Source of the DNA: Thermoproteota archaeon
GTDB taxonomy: Archaea; Thermoproteota; Korarchaeia; JAOZGF01; JAOZFZ01
Assembly: GCA_027491945.1 (NCBI GenBank)
Contig: JAOZFZ010000008.1
Coordinates: 1 to 64,000, forward strand
Direction of reading: 5' to 3'
DNA: 64,000 nt
Part shown: positions 1-6,862 of the stretch, one piece after another
Position numbering within the stretch: position 1 is the first letter of the stretch
How the letters are laid out: each line of letters starts with the position of its first letter
Notes under the pieces: model-generated
The model's database searches: none
Told to the model about the DNA's origin: nothing
The model's input: only the letters and a program-made list of their open reading frames with translations
Translations under genes and position numbers: made by a program

Positions 1-751
1 TCATTATTTCTGGTCCGTTTATTGCTATGAAGTTTGCCTCTGTCTCGTTGGCAACGGCCTTAGCCAGAAGGGTTTTACCGCAGCCCGGAGGGCCATAAAG
101 AAGAACACCACTAGGCGGCTCAACGCCAAGCTTCTCAAAAAGCTCCGGGTGCTTCAATGGCAGCTCAACCATTTCTCTTATGCGCTGTATTTCCTCCCTA
201 AGACCTCCTATATCCTCATATGTAATGTAGGGGATACTGACGCTCCTTCGAGATGCTTTCTCTTTAATCACTATTTGGGTGTCCTTCCTTACGATAACGG
301 GCACTTTACGTGGATTTGTGGCGAGGACCCGGAAGTTAATGGCGTGTCGGAAGAGGGTTACCGGCCTAATATCACCCTCCATCAAAGGGGTGCCGGTGAG
401 CGCTCCTTTAACATATTTGATCAGGTTGCTGTCCAGATGCACCCCTAGTGGGGCTAAAACAACGCGTTTTGCGCTGGCTGGGGTGACCTTCTCGATGGTC
501 ACTTTATCCCCAAGCTTCACCTGGGCATTTTTACGCATGATCCCGTCCATTCTGGCGAGGCCAAAGCCTTCATCCTCCGGGTATGCCCTCCATGCAATGG
601 CAATCGTCTGCCTTTTACCCGTTATCCTCACGGGATCTCCAATGTTAACGTTAAGGAGCCTCCTAGTTTGGGTATCGAGGCGAACAACGCCCTTCCCAAC
701 GTCTTCAATTCGGGCGTTGGCTACACGCAGAGAAACCTTCATACCTTTCAT
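1..751 (-). CDS. CDC48/VCP-family AAA+ ATPase (5' part, cut by left edge)
   Basis: Only the N-terminal ~250 residues are in the window; the gene runs off the left edge. The translation begins [12 protein letters not shown] and shows the CDC48 N-domain (double-psi barrel, '[16 protein letters not shown]' type) up to about residue 185. The first AAA domain follows ('[16 protein letters not shown]', then Walker A GPPGCGKT near residue 220). The family unfolds ubiquitin-like or degron-tagged proteins and remodels complexes in the cytoplasm. It is last in a minus-strand operon behind aEF-1beta, with an 18-nt gap. A second in-frame ATG lies three codons downstream (742), preceded by AAAGG, so either could be the start. 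Family assignment is secure from the visible part; the second AAA domain is inferred. Confidence 0.93.
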   Translation of the reverse strand, partial: MKGMKVSLRVANARIEDVGKGVVRLDTQTRRLLNVNIGDPVRITGKRQTIAIAWRAYPEDEGFGLARMDGIMRKNAQVKLGDKVTIEKVTPASAKRVVLAPLGVHLDSNLIKYVKGALTGTPLMEGDIRPVTLFRHAINFRVLATNPRKVPVIVRKDTQIVIKEKASRRSVSIPYITYEDIGGLREEIQRIREMVELPLKHPELFEKLGVEPPSGVLLYGPPGCGKTLLAKAVANETEANFIAINGPEIM

Positions 752-769
752 GTTTAAAGACACCAGGCT

Positions 770-1039
770 TTACAGGCTTCTCGAAACAGCCTCAACCCTA
801 GCTGAACCAACAGACTCGATCTTCCCCAATCTCTCCTCAATCAGATCCACTTTTTCAGGGTCTTCCTCAACGAGCAATGTGAGGTTAAGGGCCACGAGGC
901 CAAAGGCTATGGGTTCCTTCTCCACCCTAGATAGGGTTGCCACGTCCCCGAGCTTTTCCTTCACCTTGGCTAGGAGTTCATCGAGGTCTACATCGGGAGA
1001 TGTTGGGATTACCCTTACCATTACAGACACGTTTGCCAT
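770..1039 (-). CDS. Translation elongation factor aEF-1beta
   Basis: This 89-aa protein is the archaeal guanine nucleotide exchange factor for aEF-1alpha, restoring the GTP form between elongation cycles. It begins MANVSVMVRVIPTSPDVD, has the ferredoxin-like alpha/beta fold of the eEF1B guanine-exchange domain, and contains the conserved 'EPIAFGLVALNLTL' core. The length matches the family (about 88-92 aa). I chose the ATG at 1039 because GGAGG lies about 9 nt upstream; a longer in-frame extension would swallow the zinc-ribbon gene just upstream. It sits 13 nt after that gene, a pairing known from other archaea, and before CDC48. Confidence 0.95.
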   Translation of the reverse strand: MANVSVMVRVIPTSPDVDLDELLAKVKEKLGDVATLSRVEKEPIAFGLVALNLTLLVEEDPEKVDLIEERLGKIESVGSARVEAVSRSL

Positions 1040-1052
1040 TTTTAAAAACCTC

Positions 1053-1229
1053 CTATGGTCCTTCAAAGCCACAGTTGGGGCAGGCGTAGGTGTTTCCGAA
1101 CCTTCTGCAGATTTCACACCTGTAAATCTCAACTTTTTCACAATTTGGACACTTAAAGGACACAAAGCTTGTGCCTGGAGGAATTTTCCGGTTGCAGCAG
1201 GTGCAGATGTGAGACGTTAACCCTTCCAT
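1053..1229 (-). CDS. 58-aa double zinc-ribbon protein beside aEF-1beta (HVO_2753-like)
   Basis: This short gene encodes 58 residues with eight cysteines in four pairs (CTCC, CPNC, CEIC, CPNC), which would bind two zinc ions. It belongs by pattern to the small archaeal zinc-finger proteins typified by HVO_2753, usually next to aEF-1beta and thought to bind RNA. The ATG at 1229 overlaps the end of the upstream regulator gene by 13 nt, suggesting translational coupling, and the stop lies 13 nt before aEF-1beta. The family is recognisable; its molecular role is not settled, and a translation-related function is inferred from neighbours. Confidence 0.88.
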   Translation of the reverse strand: MEGLTSHICTCCNRKIPPGTSFVSFKCPNCEKVEIYRCEICRRFGNTYACPNCGFEGP

Positions 1230-2287
1230 CGAAGAACCTCCTCAACACCCCTATCGATGCTTAGGATGTAGGTCTTGCCGGACTTTTCCCTCTTTAAAAT
1301 GTTCCTTGTACAAAGCTCGGATACTACTCTACTGACCGTTGGTTTTGTTAGGCCGGTTATTGCAGGGAGTTCCTCTTGCCGTAGCTTACCGCTCTTCAAG
1401 ACCGCTTGAAAGACCATCTTTTCCTCATGCGTTAAGAAGGAGTTTATAAAGTTTTTCATTGGTGATCTCCTTCTCTGGAGGAAGTTAAGAGATAGAAGCA
1501 CGAGCACCCCGCCGATTAAGGCACCAAGACCGACCTTAATGTCAAGCATAGCCTTAAAAGCAGCTATTAAGGTCTTCACACCATCTTCACCGCTTGTTAC
1601 AGGGCGTCTGCCTATGAGCGGAATTATCTTCACGCTGTAATCCAAATTTACCAGTATTTTAGAGATTTGAGGGTCTATGCCTGTGTCTATCAGGTAGATT
1701 TCGTTTAACATGGGCATGTACTCCGTGATCGTTCTGAAAGTGCTCTCTGGAAGCTCATTCCTTCTAACGTATAGAATAGGTGCATCCTCGTGCAGAGAGA
1801 TTGAAAGAGCAAACAGAAGAGCGGATGTATTATAACCGTCAACCAGAACAAGTTTCTCAGCTTCTCCCCCCCAGAGCCTCTGGACAACCTCTGAGGCCGT
1901 TTCGACCCTTGTGGTCCCCCAGACTCTATCAACTATGAAACCCATCTCTTCGATTTGCATTGCTATTTGGGATGGAACTGCCTTCTCTTCTCCTAGGATT
2001 AGAATTCTACTTCTAACATCTGAAGATGCTAAACCTCTGAGCAGCTCTCCAGTGTTCTCGTCAAGCTCAGAGGGGTTGAAAAGAGCCAAAACTGGGATGC
2101 CACGTTTCCAAGCATATGATTGGGCAACTATCCAGTCGACAGGTATGTCACCACGCACAATTATGGCGGCATACTCCGGTGGTTCTGGATACACAGCACC
2201 GCATTCAAGCGCAAAAAATAGAAGAAGCAAGAATGTAATCACTCCAGTATAGGATGTTCTCCACTTTCCTCTGCAAGGCTTCACCAT
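1217..2287 (-). CDS. Membrane-tethered transcription regulator: extracellular CWB2-like domain, TM helix, cytoplasmic wHTH
   Basis: This 356-aa protein has three visible parts. Residues about 13-31 form a signal peptide or signal anchor. Residues about 35-245 are a predicted extracellular alpha/beta region containing a cell-wall-binding-repeat-2-like signature (RVWGTTRVETASEVV, near 121-135). Residues about 252-270 are a transmembrane helix followed by RRR, consistent with a cytoplasmic C terminus. Residues 280-345 form a MarR-like winged helix (LTHEEKMVFQAVLKSG, then TGLTKPTVSRVVSEL). The layout suggests a one-component regulator sensing an outside signal and acting on DNA near the membrane. 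It is first in the operon with the zinc ribbon, aEF-1beta and CDC48. Function is inferred; the ligand is unknown. Confidence 0.75.
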   Translation of the reverse strand: MVKPCRGKWRTSYTGVITFLLLLFFALECGAVYPEPPEYAAIIVRGDIPVDWIVAQSYAWKRGIPVLALFNPSELDENTGELLRGLASSDVRSRILILGEEKAVPSQIAMQIEEMGFIVDRVWGTTRVETASEVVQRLWGGEAEKLVLVDGYNTSALLFALSISLHEDAPILYVRRNELPESTFRTITEYMPMLNEIYLIDTGIDPQISKILVNLDYSVKIIPLIGRRPVTSGEDGVKTLIAAFKAMLDIKVGLGALIGGVLVLLSLNFLQRRRSPMKNFINSFLTHEEKMVFQAVLKSGKLRQEELPAITGLTKPTVSRVVSELCTRNILKREKSGKTYILSIDRGVEEVLRWKG

Positions 2288-2384
2288 TTTCAGCTCACTA
2301 TCTCATCTTTAAGCTCTAAGAAGGCATTGCAGCTGCGCAACCGCTTGATCGATCTGGGCTCACATCGGCTTAGGACAGCGCGAG

Positions 2385-2394
2385 TTTTTAAAAA
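2385..2394 (+). promoter_or_regulatory. TATA box of tRNA-Arg
   Basis: TTTTTAAAAA lies 30 nt upstream of the first tRNA base, in the intergenic gap between the divergent regulator gene and the tRNA. Spacing fits an archaeal TBP/TFB promoter with a very short 5' leader. Confidence 0.6.
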
Positions 2395-2423
2395 CATAAG
2401 CAGGGTGGAAGAAGATGAGTAGA

Positions 2424-2509
2424 GGGCTCGTGGCCTAGTCTGGACAAGGCGTCGGCCTGCGGATATAGTGGTTAGCCGAAGATCGCGGGTTCAAATCCCG
2501 CCGAGCCCA
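2424..2509 (+). tRNA. tRNA-Arg(GCG) with an 11-nt intron at 37/38
   Basis: The acceptor arms GGGCTCG and CGAGCCC pair perfectly, with discriminator A2509. The D stem GCCU/AGGC, anticodon stem UCGGC/GCCGA and T stem GCGGG/CCCGC are all complete. The anticodon GCG is at 2459-2461. The loop is 18 nt instead of 7; removing 2463-2473 (AUAUAGUGGUU) leaves CUGCGGA. In the precursor CUGC can pair with GUGG and leaves a 3-nt UUA bulge, a bulge-helix-loop suited to the archaeal splicing endonuclease. It decodes CGC and CGU. CCA is not encoded. Confidence 0.93.
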
Positions 2510-2535
2510 TTATTACCCGGTGAGAGACCCTGAAA

Positions 2536-3624
2536 GTGCTTTTACTTGGTAGCTACTACCCGAAGCCTGCGGGGGTTGAGGTATACTGTTCAGAGCTAAC
2601 CAAAAACATGAGAAAAATGGGAGTTCAGGTTGAAGTTGCAACTTACAGCTATGGAAAAAGCTTTTCCGGGGAGATTGTCGACGCGCTCCCAACGTCTAGG
2701 CTTCCCTTTATCAGGGGCATCGCATTCACGTTTCTTGGATTTCTGCGGGTCCTTAGCAGAGGTAGACGGTTTGATGTTGTTAACGCACACTACGCGTTAA
2801 CCGCCGGAATTGCAGCCTCCATAGCAAAGAACATCCAAAATGTTAGGCTCATAACCACATGTCACGGCACAGATGTCCTATTAGCAATGCAAAATCCGCT
2901 TGCAAAGGCTTGCCTTCATCTAATTGCTAAACAAAGTGACCGAGTTATAACGGTGAGTCGGTATCTCCAAAAGAAGCTTCAGGAGCTGGGCATCCCCCCT
3001 TCTAATGTGGAGGTGGTTTATGGCGGTGTGGATCGCAGCCTCTTCACACCATCTATCAGCAGAGAATTTGCACGAGAGAAGCTGAGGCTTAGTCAAAGGA
3101 GCCTATATATGCTTTTCATAGGTGGAAGTGATAGCAAAGGACTAAGTTATCTCCTAGAAGCATTTGCGATGTTATCTAGAGAGCATGGCAACCTAAGGCT
3201 ATTAATTGTTGGGGTGCCACAGATAAAGAGGTCAGCAATTGACCCCAGGATCAGGGATCGCATAGTACTTCTAGGCAGGCAACCCTATGAAGAGATGCCC
3301 TACGTGTTTAGAAGTTCAGACTTGTATGTCTCCCCCTCAACTTTTGAGGGGTTTGGCTTAACGGTTTTGGAGTCAATGGCATCAGGTATCCCGGTTGTGG
3401 CGGCCAAGGTAGGTGGAATACCTGAGGTAACAGGCAAAAGTGGCGCAATGCTTGTACCCGCCAGAGATGCCAGCGCTATAGCATCAGCTTGTAATGAGCT
3501 GCTTCAGAATAGGGCCTTTTACGAAGATCTAGCCGAGCGTGGGATTGAGAGATCAAAGATCTTCACCTGGAAACGCACCGCTTGGAAAACTATTAATCTG
3601 ATGGAGAAGATGCGCCATGAATGA
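2536..3624 (+). CDS. Family 4 glycosyltransferase (GT-B fold)
   Basis: A 362-aa GT4 enzyme that would transfer a sugar from a nucleotide-sugar donor to a surface lipid, glycan or protein. Seen: an N-terminal Rossmann half opening LLLGSYYPKPAGVEVY, the middle motif TCHGTDVL, the donor-binding half starting LFIGGSDSKGLSYLLEAF, and the EX7E signature in STFEGFGLTVLESMASG. Length is normal. The frame opens just after tRNA-Arg. The GTG at 2536 is the first standard start, but the family usually begins M-K-V, and in-frame CTG-AAA-GTG at 2530 with GGTGAG upstream makes a CTG start possible. It overlaps pth2 by 8 nt. Donor and acceptor cannot be read from sequence. Confidence 0.88.
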   Translation: MLLLGSYYPKPAGVEVYCSELTKNMRKMGVQVEVATYSYGKSFSGEIVDALPTSRLPFIRGIAFTFLGFLRVLSRGRRFDVVNAHYALTAGIAASIAKNIQNVRLITTCHGTDVLLAMQNPLAKACLHLIAKQSDRVITVSRYLQKKLQELGIPPSNVEVVYGGVDRSLFTPSISREFAREKLRLSQRSLYMLFIGGSDSKGLSYLLEAFAMLSREHGNLRLLIVGVPQIKRSAIDPRIRDRIVLLGRQPYEEMPYVFRSSDLYVSPSTFEGFGLTVLESMASGIPVVAAKVGGIPEVTGKSGAMLVPARDASAIASACNELLQNRAFYEDLAERGIERSKIFTWKRTAWKTINLMEKMRHE

Positions 3625-4033
3625 GTACAAGCAGGTGATAGTCCTAAGGATCGACCTCGGAATTAGTGTTGGAAAGATGATAGTGCAGGCATGCCATGCA
3701 GCTTGTTCCGCTCTCCTTGCAATTAACAGAGAAGACATAGTAAGAAAGTGGATTTCTCAGGGATCAAAAAAGGTTGTTCTCAAGGTAAAGGGCGAGGAGA
3801 AGCTCCTCAATCTCTACAGAAGGGCCGTTGAGATGGGGCTTCCGTGTTCACTGGTAAGAGATGCGGGTTTAACCGAACTTCCCCCGGGAACCTCAACAGC
3901 CCTAGCAATAGGACCGGAGGAATCGCAGCTGATAGATAAAATCACGGGTAGCCTTTCCCTCTTAAAGGGAACGCTTCTGATGAGGAAAGGAGGGCATGAG
4001 ACTAGCAAACTTAAGGGAGAAGATAGGAATTAA
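3617..4033 (+). CDS. pth2: Peptidyl-tRNA hydrolase 2 (Pth2)
   Basis: This 138-aa enzyme cleaves the ester bond of peptidyl-tRNAs dropped by ribosomes, recycling tRNA. It has the archaeal/eukaryotic PTH2 fold with conserved 'VLRIDLGISVGKMIVQACHA' near the start and the later 'CSLVRDAGLTELPPGT' segment holding the conserved Asp and Gly-Thr region. The length is slightly above the usual ~115-120 aa because of a short charged C-terminal tail. It overlaps the glycosyltransferase upstream by 8 nt and truD downstream by 38 nt, so the three form one transcription unit. Pth2 next to TruD is seen in other archaea. Confidence 0.95.
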   Translation: MNEYKQVIVLRIDLGISVGKMIVQACHAACSALLAINREDIVRKWISQGSKKVVLKVKGEEKLLNLYRRAVEMGLPCSLVRDAGLTELPPGTSTALAIGPEESQLIDKITGSLSLLKGTLLMRKGGHETSKLKGEDRN

Positions 4034-5201
4034 AGGGTGGTACGTCCCCACGAGGGGAATAGGCGGTGTCGTGAAAGCCATACCTGAAGATTTTGTTGTG
4101 ATAGAAGCAATGGCGTTTAAGCCCACCCAACTCTCAAAAAAACCAAGAAGGTACGTATACTGCATCATGAGAAAGAGGGCAACCGAGACCCTAAGGGCGA
4201 TTCAGGAAATCGAAAGAAAGCTTAGCTTAAAAAATGGATTAATAGGCTTCTCTGGTATAAAGGATAAATGGGCTCTGACATATCAATGGATAAGCATCCC
4301 ACATTTGGCCTTTATTCGTTTAACGGAGCAACCATTAAGAACATCCGAAATAGCCCTATTTCCGGTTGGATGGCATGGCGTTCCTATATTTACAGGTGTA
4401 CATCTCGGGAACTTCTTTCGCATAAGAATTAGAGAGGTAAGCGGTGAGCCTAGTGATATACACAGCGAACTTGAACAATTCTCAAGGTTTATAGCTTCGA
4501 ACCCATTGCCTAATTTCTTCGGGTATCAGAGGTTCGGGCTTTCAGAGCCATTCACCCACCAGATTGGTAGAGAGATTATAAAGAGAAATTTCACGGGGGT
4601 ATTGAGGTTTCTGGAGAGGGGCCTTTATCTAACCACATACAAAACTAAGGAGAAAAAGCATATGGTATACAGCATGGAGAAGGGCATCTTGAGGAAGATA
4701 AGATCCCTACCACTCAGGACGCTAAGATTGTTCGTACATTCCTATCAGTCTTACATCTTCAACAGGATCCTGTCCAAGCGAATTCAGGCAAGAATCCCTA
4801 TAGGTAAACCCGTGGAGGGTGATATTGTCTATAGTATAAAGAGAAGGAAATTTCTTTTTTTTGACGGGGAAAATTTTGCCGGTATAATAGGACCTTACTT
4901 ACCGTTGATAGGGTTTAAGACGAGAATGGGTGAAGGTAAGCCATGGAAAATTGTCGAGAGGGTTTTAGATGAGGAAGGAGTTAAACCTGAGCAATTTAAA
5001 CTTAGAAATGGGATAGGCATAGATTTTCCAGGTGGGCTTAGACCTGCATACCTTCAAGTGAAGAACTTTAAGGTATGGTATAAAGGGTCTTCGCGTTTAG
5101 TGCTGCTATTCTTCTACCTACCGAAGGGAGGATATGCAAGCATAGTGCTGGAGGAGCTTACCAAGAATGAGGATGTTTACATCGGAGATATCTCCACGTA
5201 G
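3996..5201 (+). CDS. truD: tRNA pseudouridine synthase D (TruD)
   Basis: The 401-aa protein isomerises uridine 13 of tRNA to pseudouridine (family knowledge). The catalytic signature is FSGIKDKWALTYQW near residue 85, with Asp in the KD pair as the expected nucleophile. Further TruD features include PNFFGYQRFG and the C-terminal PGGLRPAYLQ segment. The ATG at 3996 follows AAAGGAGGG and lies inside the end of pth2, indicating coupled translation. The 3' end overlaps the convergent gene at 5177 by 25 nt. Length is normal for archaeal TruD. Confidence 0.95.
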   Translation: MRLANLREKIGIKGWYVPTRGIGGVVKAIPEDFVVIEAMAFKPTQLSKKPRRYVYCIMRKRATETLRAIQEIERKLSLKNGLIGFSGIKDKWALTYQWISIPHLAFIRLTEQPLRTSEIALFPVGWHGVPIFTGVHLGNFFRIRIREVSGEPSDIHSELEQFSRFIASNPLPNFFGYQRFGLSEPFTHQIGREIIKRNFTGVLRFLERGLYLTTYKTKEKKHMVYSMEKGILRKIRSLPLRTLRLFVHSYQSYIFNRILSKRIQARIPIGKPVEGDIVYSIKRRKFLFFDGENFAGIIGPYLPLIGFKTRMGEGKPWKIVERVLDEEGVKPEQFKLRNGIGIDFPGGLRPAYLQVKNFKVWYKGSSRLVLLFFYLPKGGYASIVLEELTKNEDVYIGDIST

Positions 5202-5701
5202 GATACACCTGTTATCTCCCTTATTAGCTCTTCATAGGTTGACTTTTCCCGTTCTATTCGTTTAAGATCAGATTTATCCACCCTAACGTGAAGAACAACG
5301 AAATCTCCTGGATAGTATACCATGTTCAGGCCTTGAACTTTTACAGGAAGAAGGTGCCGTACCATCTTCCTGTGATTTTCAGTCTCCTCAATAACTCTAA
5401 CCCGTCTTTTAAACCGGTCTTCAAGAAACCTAATCAGTCGAATGCCTCCATGCGCAAAGAAATCATTAAGGCTGCCCTTGCTTAGGATAAGAACTAGGAG
5501 GCCGTTCTTCATCATAGACCTCTTATACTCTACCCTTCCCCCTAGCTTTCCCCTCTCCTTTCCATAGAAGGAGAGAAGAGCTTTGCTTATCTCAACATCT
5601 AAATCCGTATATTCTCCGCTTTTTAGCTTCTCTCTGCAAACACCACATAATATGCCTGTTTTTAGGCATGTTTTACAGAACGGAAGGCTTAGCTCTGTCA
5701 C
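5177..5701 (-). CDS. Zinc-finger/KH-like putative RNA-binding protein (NusA-like)
   Basis: A 174-aa protein with an N-terminal four-cysteine motif (FCKTCLKTGILCGVCREKL, residues ~8-26) expected to bind zinc. An alpha/beta region follows that resembles the KH-like, NusA-related archaeal RNA-binding proteins: 'GGIRLIRFLEDRFKRRVRVIEE' looks like the GxxG-helix-strand core of a KH domain. I do not recognise a characterised orthologue. It is translationally coupled to the wHTH gene upstream (ATGA overlap at 5698-5701) and overlaps truD at its 3' end. RNA or nucleic-acid binding is inferred from the fold and the zinc motif. Confidence 0.6.
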   Translation of the reverse strand: MTELSLPFCKTCLKTGILCGVCREKLKSGEYTDLDVEISKALLSFYGKERGKLGGRVEYKRSMMKNGLLVLILSKGSLNDFFAHGGIRLIRFLEDRFKRRVRVIEETENHRKMVRHLLPVKVQGLNMVYYPGDFVVLHVRVDKSDLKRIEREKSTYEELIREITGVSYVEISPM

Positions 5702-6048
5702 CCACCATTCTCCTCTCTCATACCCTCTACAGATGCAGAGCTATCCTCTTCAGACATGGCCTCCTCAGCCTGTTCAATTGTCTCATCAGAGCTTTTGACG
5801 CGTTCAGTTAGTTCGGTAGCGTCTTCTTGGCTTATCCCACTTGTTGAAAAGAAGAAACGATATCCACCATGTGATATTTCCTCTATTAGACCTTTCTCTT
5901 TTAAAGCATCCAGTGCAGAAAGTATATCCTCAGAAGAGGCCGGTATTGAGCTAAGAATTTTTCTTAGGTGCACAATCTCCCTGTTGCTAATAAAGCGAAG
6001 CACAACCTCCTCCAATTCCCGCAATTTTTTAGCGTTATTCCCACTCAT
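5698..6048 (-). CDS. Small winged-helix protein with acidic tail
   Basis: About 116 residues starting MSGNNAKKLRELEEVV. Residues ~5-75 look like a winged helix (helix-turn-helix around IPASSEDILSALDALKEKGL, wing at ISHGGYRFFF); the remaining ~40 residues are rich in Glu, Asp and Ser and probably disordered. I placed the start at the ATG at 6048 because a TATA-like CTATAAAAAC at 6103-6094 would start transcription shortly upstream and GGGTGA precedes the ATG; a longer frame exists upstream. The stop overlaps the next start by 4 nt (ATGA). The acidic tail could contact a basic partner. No specific function is recognised. Confidence 0.65.
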   Translation of the reverse strand: MSGNNAKKLRELEEVVLRFISNREIVHLRKILSSIPASSEDILSALDALKEKGLIEEISHGGYRFFFSTSGISQEDATELTERVKSSDETIEQAEEAMSEEDSSASVEGMREENGG

Positions 6049-6093
6049 GGATTCACCCGGTATGAAATAGAGATGCCGGAGGAAGGATGAAAA

Positions 6094-6103
6094 GTTTTTA
6101 TAG
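6094..6103 (-). promoter_or_regulatory. TATA box for the wHTH/zinc-KH pair
   Basis: On the minus strand CTATAAAAAC lies about 46 nt before the ATG at 6048, in the divergent gap with the L40e gene. Confidence 0.45.
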
Positions 6104-6201
6104 ATCATGGAAGATCGCTGTGGACAGCGCAAGATAGTTGCAATACAGCCAAACTTAAATTTAACCCCTCCTCCCGATAATGAGAGATATGGTGGATCTA
6201 G

Positions 6202-6366
6202 ATGAGCAAGGTCAGCGTTGAAGATCTTGAGATAGCTTACAACAATTTGTTAAACTTCAAGATATGCCGAAAGTGTGGAGCGAGGAACCCCCCTCGCGCC
6301 ATCAAGTGCAGAAGATGCAGAAGCAAAAAACTGAGAATGAAGAGGCGTCGCCCAGGGAAGAAGTAG
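6202..6366 (+). CDS. rpl40e: Large ribosomal subunit protein L40e (eL40)
   Basis: This 54-aa protein is a zinc-binding component of the large ribosomal subunit. It begins [15 protein letters not shown] and has the zinc ribbon C-x2-C...C-x2-C ([19 protein letters not shown]), followed by an Arg/Lys-rich tail ending RRRPGKK. Length and composition match archaeal eL40. It is shorter than many gene callers accept. The ATG at 6202 lies 10 nt after GGTGG. It ends 14 nt before the 3' end of the convergent tRNA-Val. Confidence 0.95.
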   Translation: MSKVSVEDLEIAYNNLLNFKICRKCGARNPPRAIKCRRCRSKKLRMKRRRPGKK

Positions 6367-6379
6367 ATAAACAAGATGA

Positions 6380-6462
6380 TGGGCCGGGTGGGACTCGAAC
6401 CCACGACCTCCGCCTTTTTCACCGCCGTGAAGGCGGCGTCATAGCCTCTAGACCACCGGCCC
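6380..6462 (-). tRNA. tRNA-Val(CAC) with a 10-nt intron at 37/38
   Basis: The acceptor stem GGGCCGG/CCGGCCC is perfect and the discriminator is A. The T stem GUGGG/CCCAC closes a UUCGAGU loop, and the anticodon stem is CCGCC/GGCGG. Anticodon CAC lies at 6429-6427. The loop region is 17 nt; removal of 6425-6416 (GCGGUGAAAA) restores UUCACGA. In the precursor UUCAC pairs with GUGAA of the intron across a GGCG loop, leaving a 3-nt AAA bulge, a clean bulge-helix-loop splice structure. The intron also carries a second copy of GCGG that could compete with the 3' anticodon strand. It decodes GUG. Confidence 0.92.
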
Positions 6463-6544
6463 TACTAACTCTGGCTCAGTAAACCGTTAAGTAGTTATGT
6501 TTAAAATTTTGACCCTTAAACTGAGAACAGTGGGGGTAAAGTTA

Positions 6545-6841
6545 ATGAAGATATACGCCTACAAGCTCAAGGATAAACCTGTCCTTAGCGACTTAGGATA
6601 CGAAATAGGTTACATAAGAGATTTAATCCTCGACGAGAAGACTGGACGCGTACTGTTTTACCTCTGTACGCCGCCTGATGTTAGCCCAGCTGAACTCCCG
6701 GAACCTGTTAAGGGGCTCCCGAAGAGTAAGGAGGGCCTCCTGATGGTTCCCGCTAACTCTGTGAAGAGCATAGGCACAGTGGTTGTAGCTCAGGATAGAC
6801 TGCTCAGGATCTTTATAATGAAGCAAAGAAAGCAAACCTGA
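6545..6841 (+). CDS. PRC-barrel domain protein
   Basis: About 98 residues with a PRC-barrel fold: MKIYAYKLKDKPVLSDLGY, then GYIRDLILDEKTGRVLFY and a closing VPANSVKSIGTVVVAQDRLL. PRC-barrel proteins are small beta-barrels found in RNA-processing and regulatory proteins; archaeal stand-alone versions are common but poorly understood. I placed the start at the ATG at 6545, with GGGGGT upstream and the best match to the family start; the frame is open further upstream. A second PRC-barrel gene lies at 13618. The exact role is unknown. Confidence 0.8.
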   Translation: MKIYAYKLKDKPVLSDLGYEIGYIRDLILDEKTGRVLFYLCTPPDVSPAELPEPVKGLPKSKEGLLMVPANSVKSIGTVVVAQDRLLRIFIMKQRKQT

Positions 6842-6862
6842 TCTTTCGAGCGTTAAGGGCGT

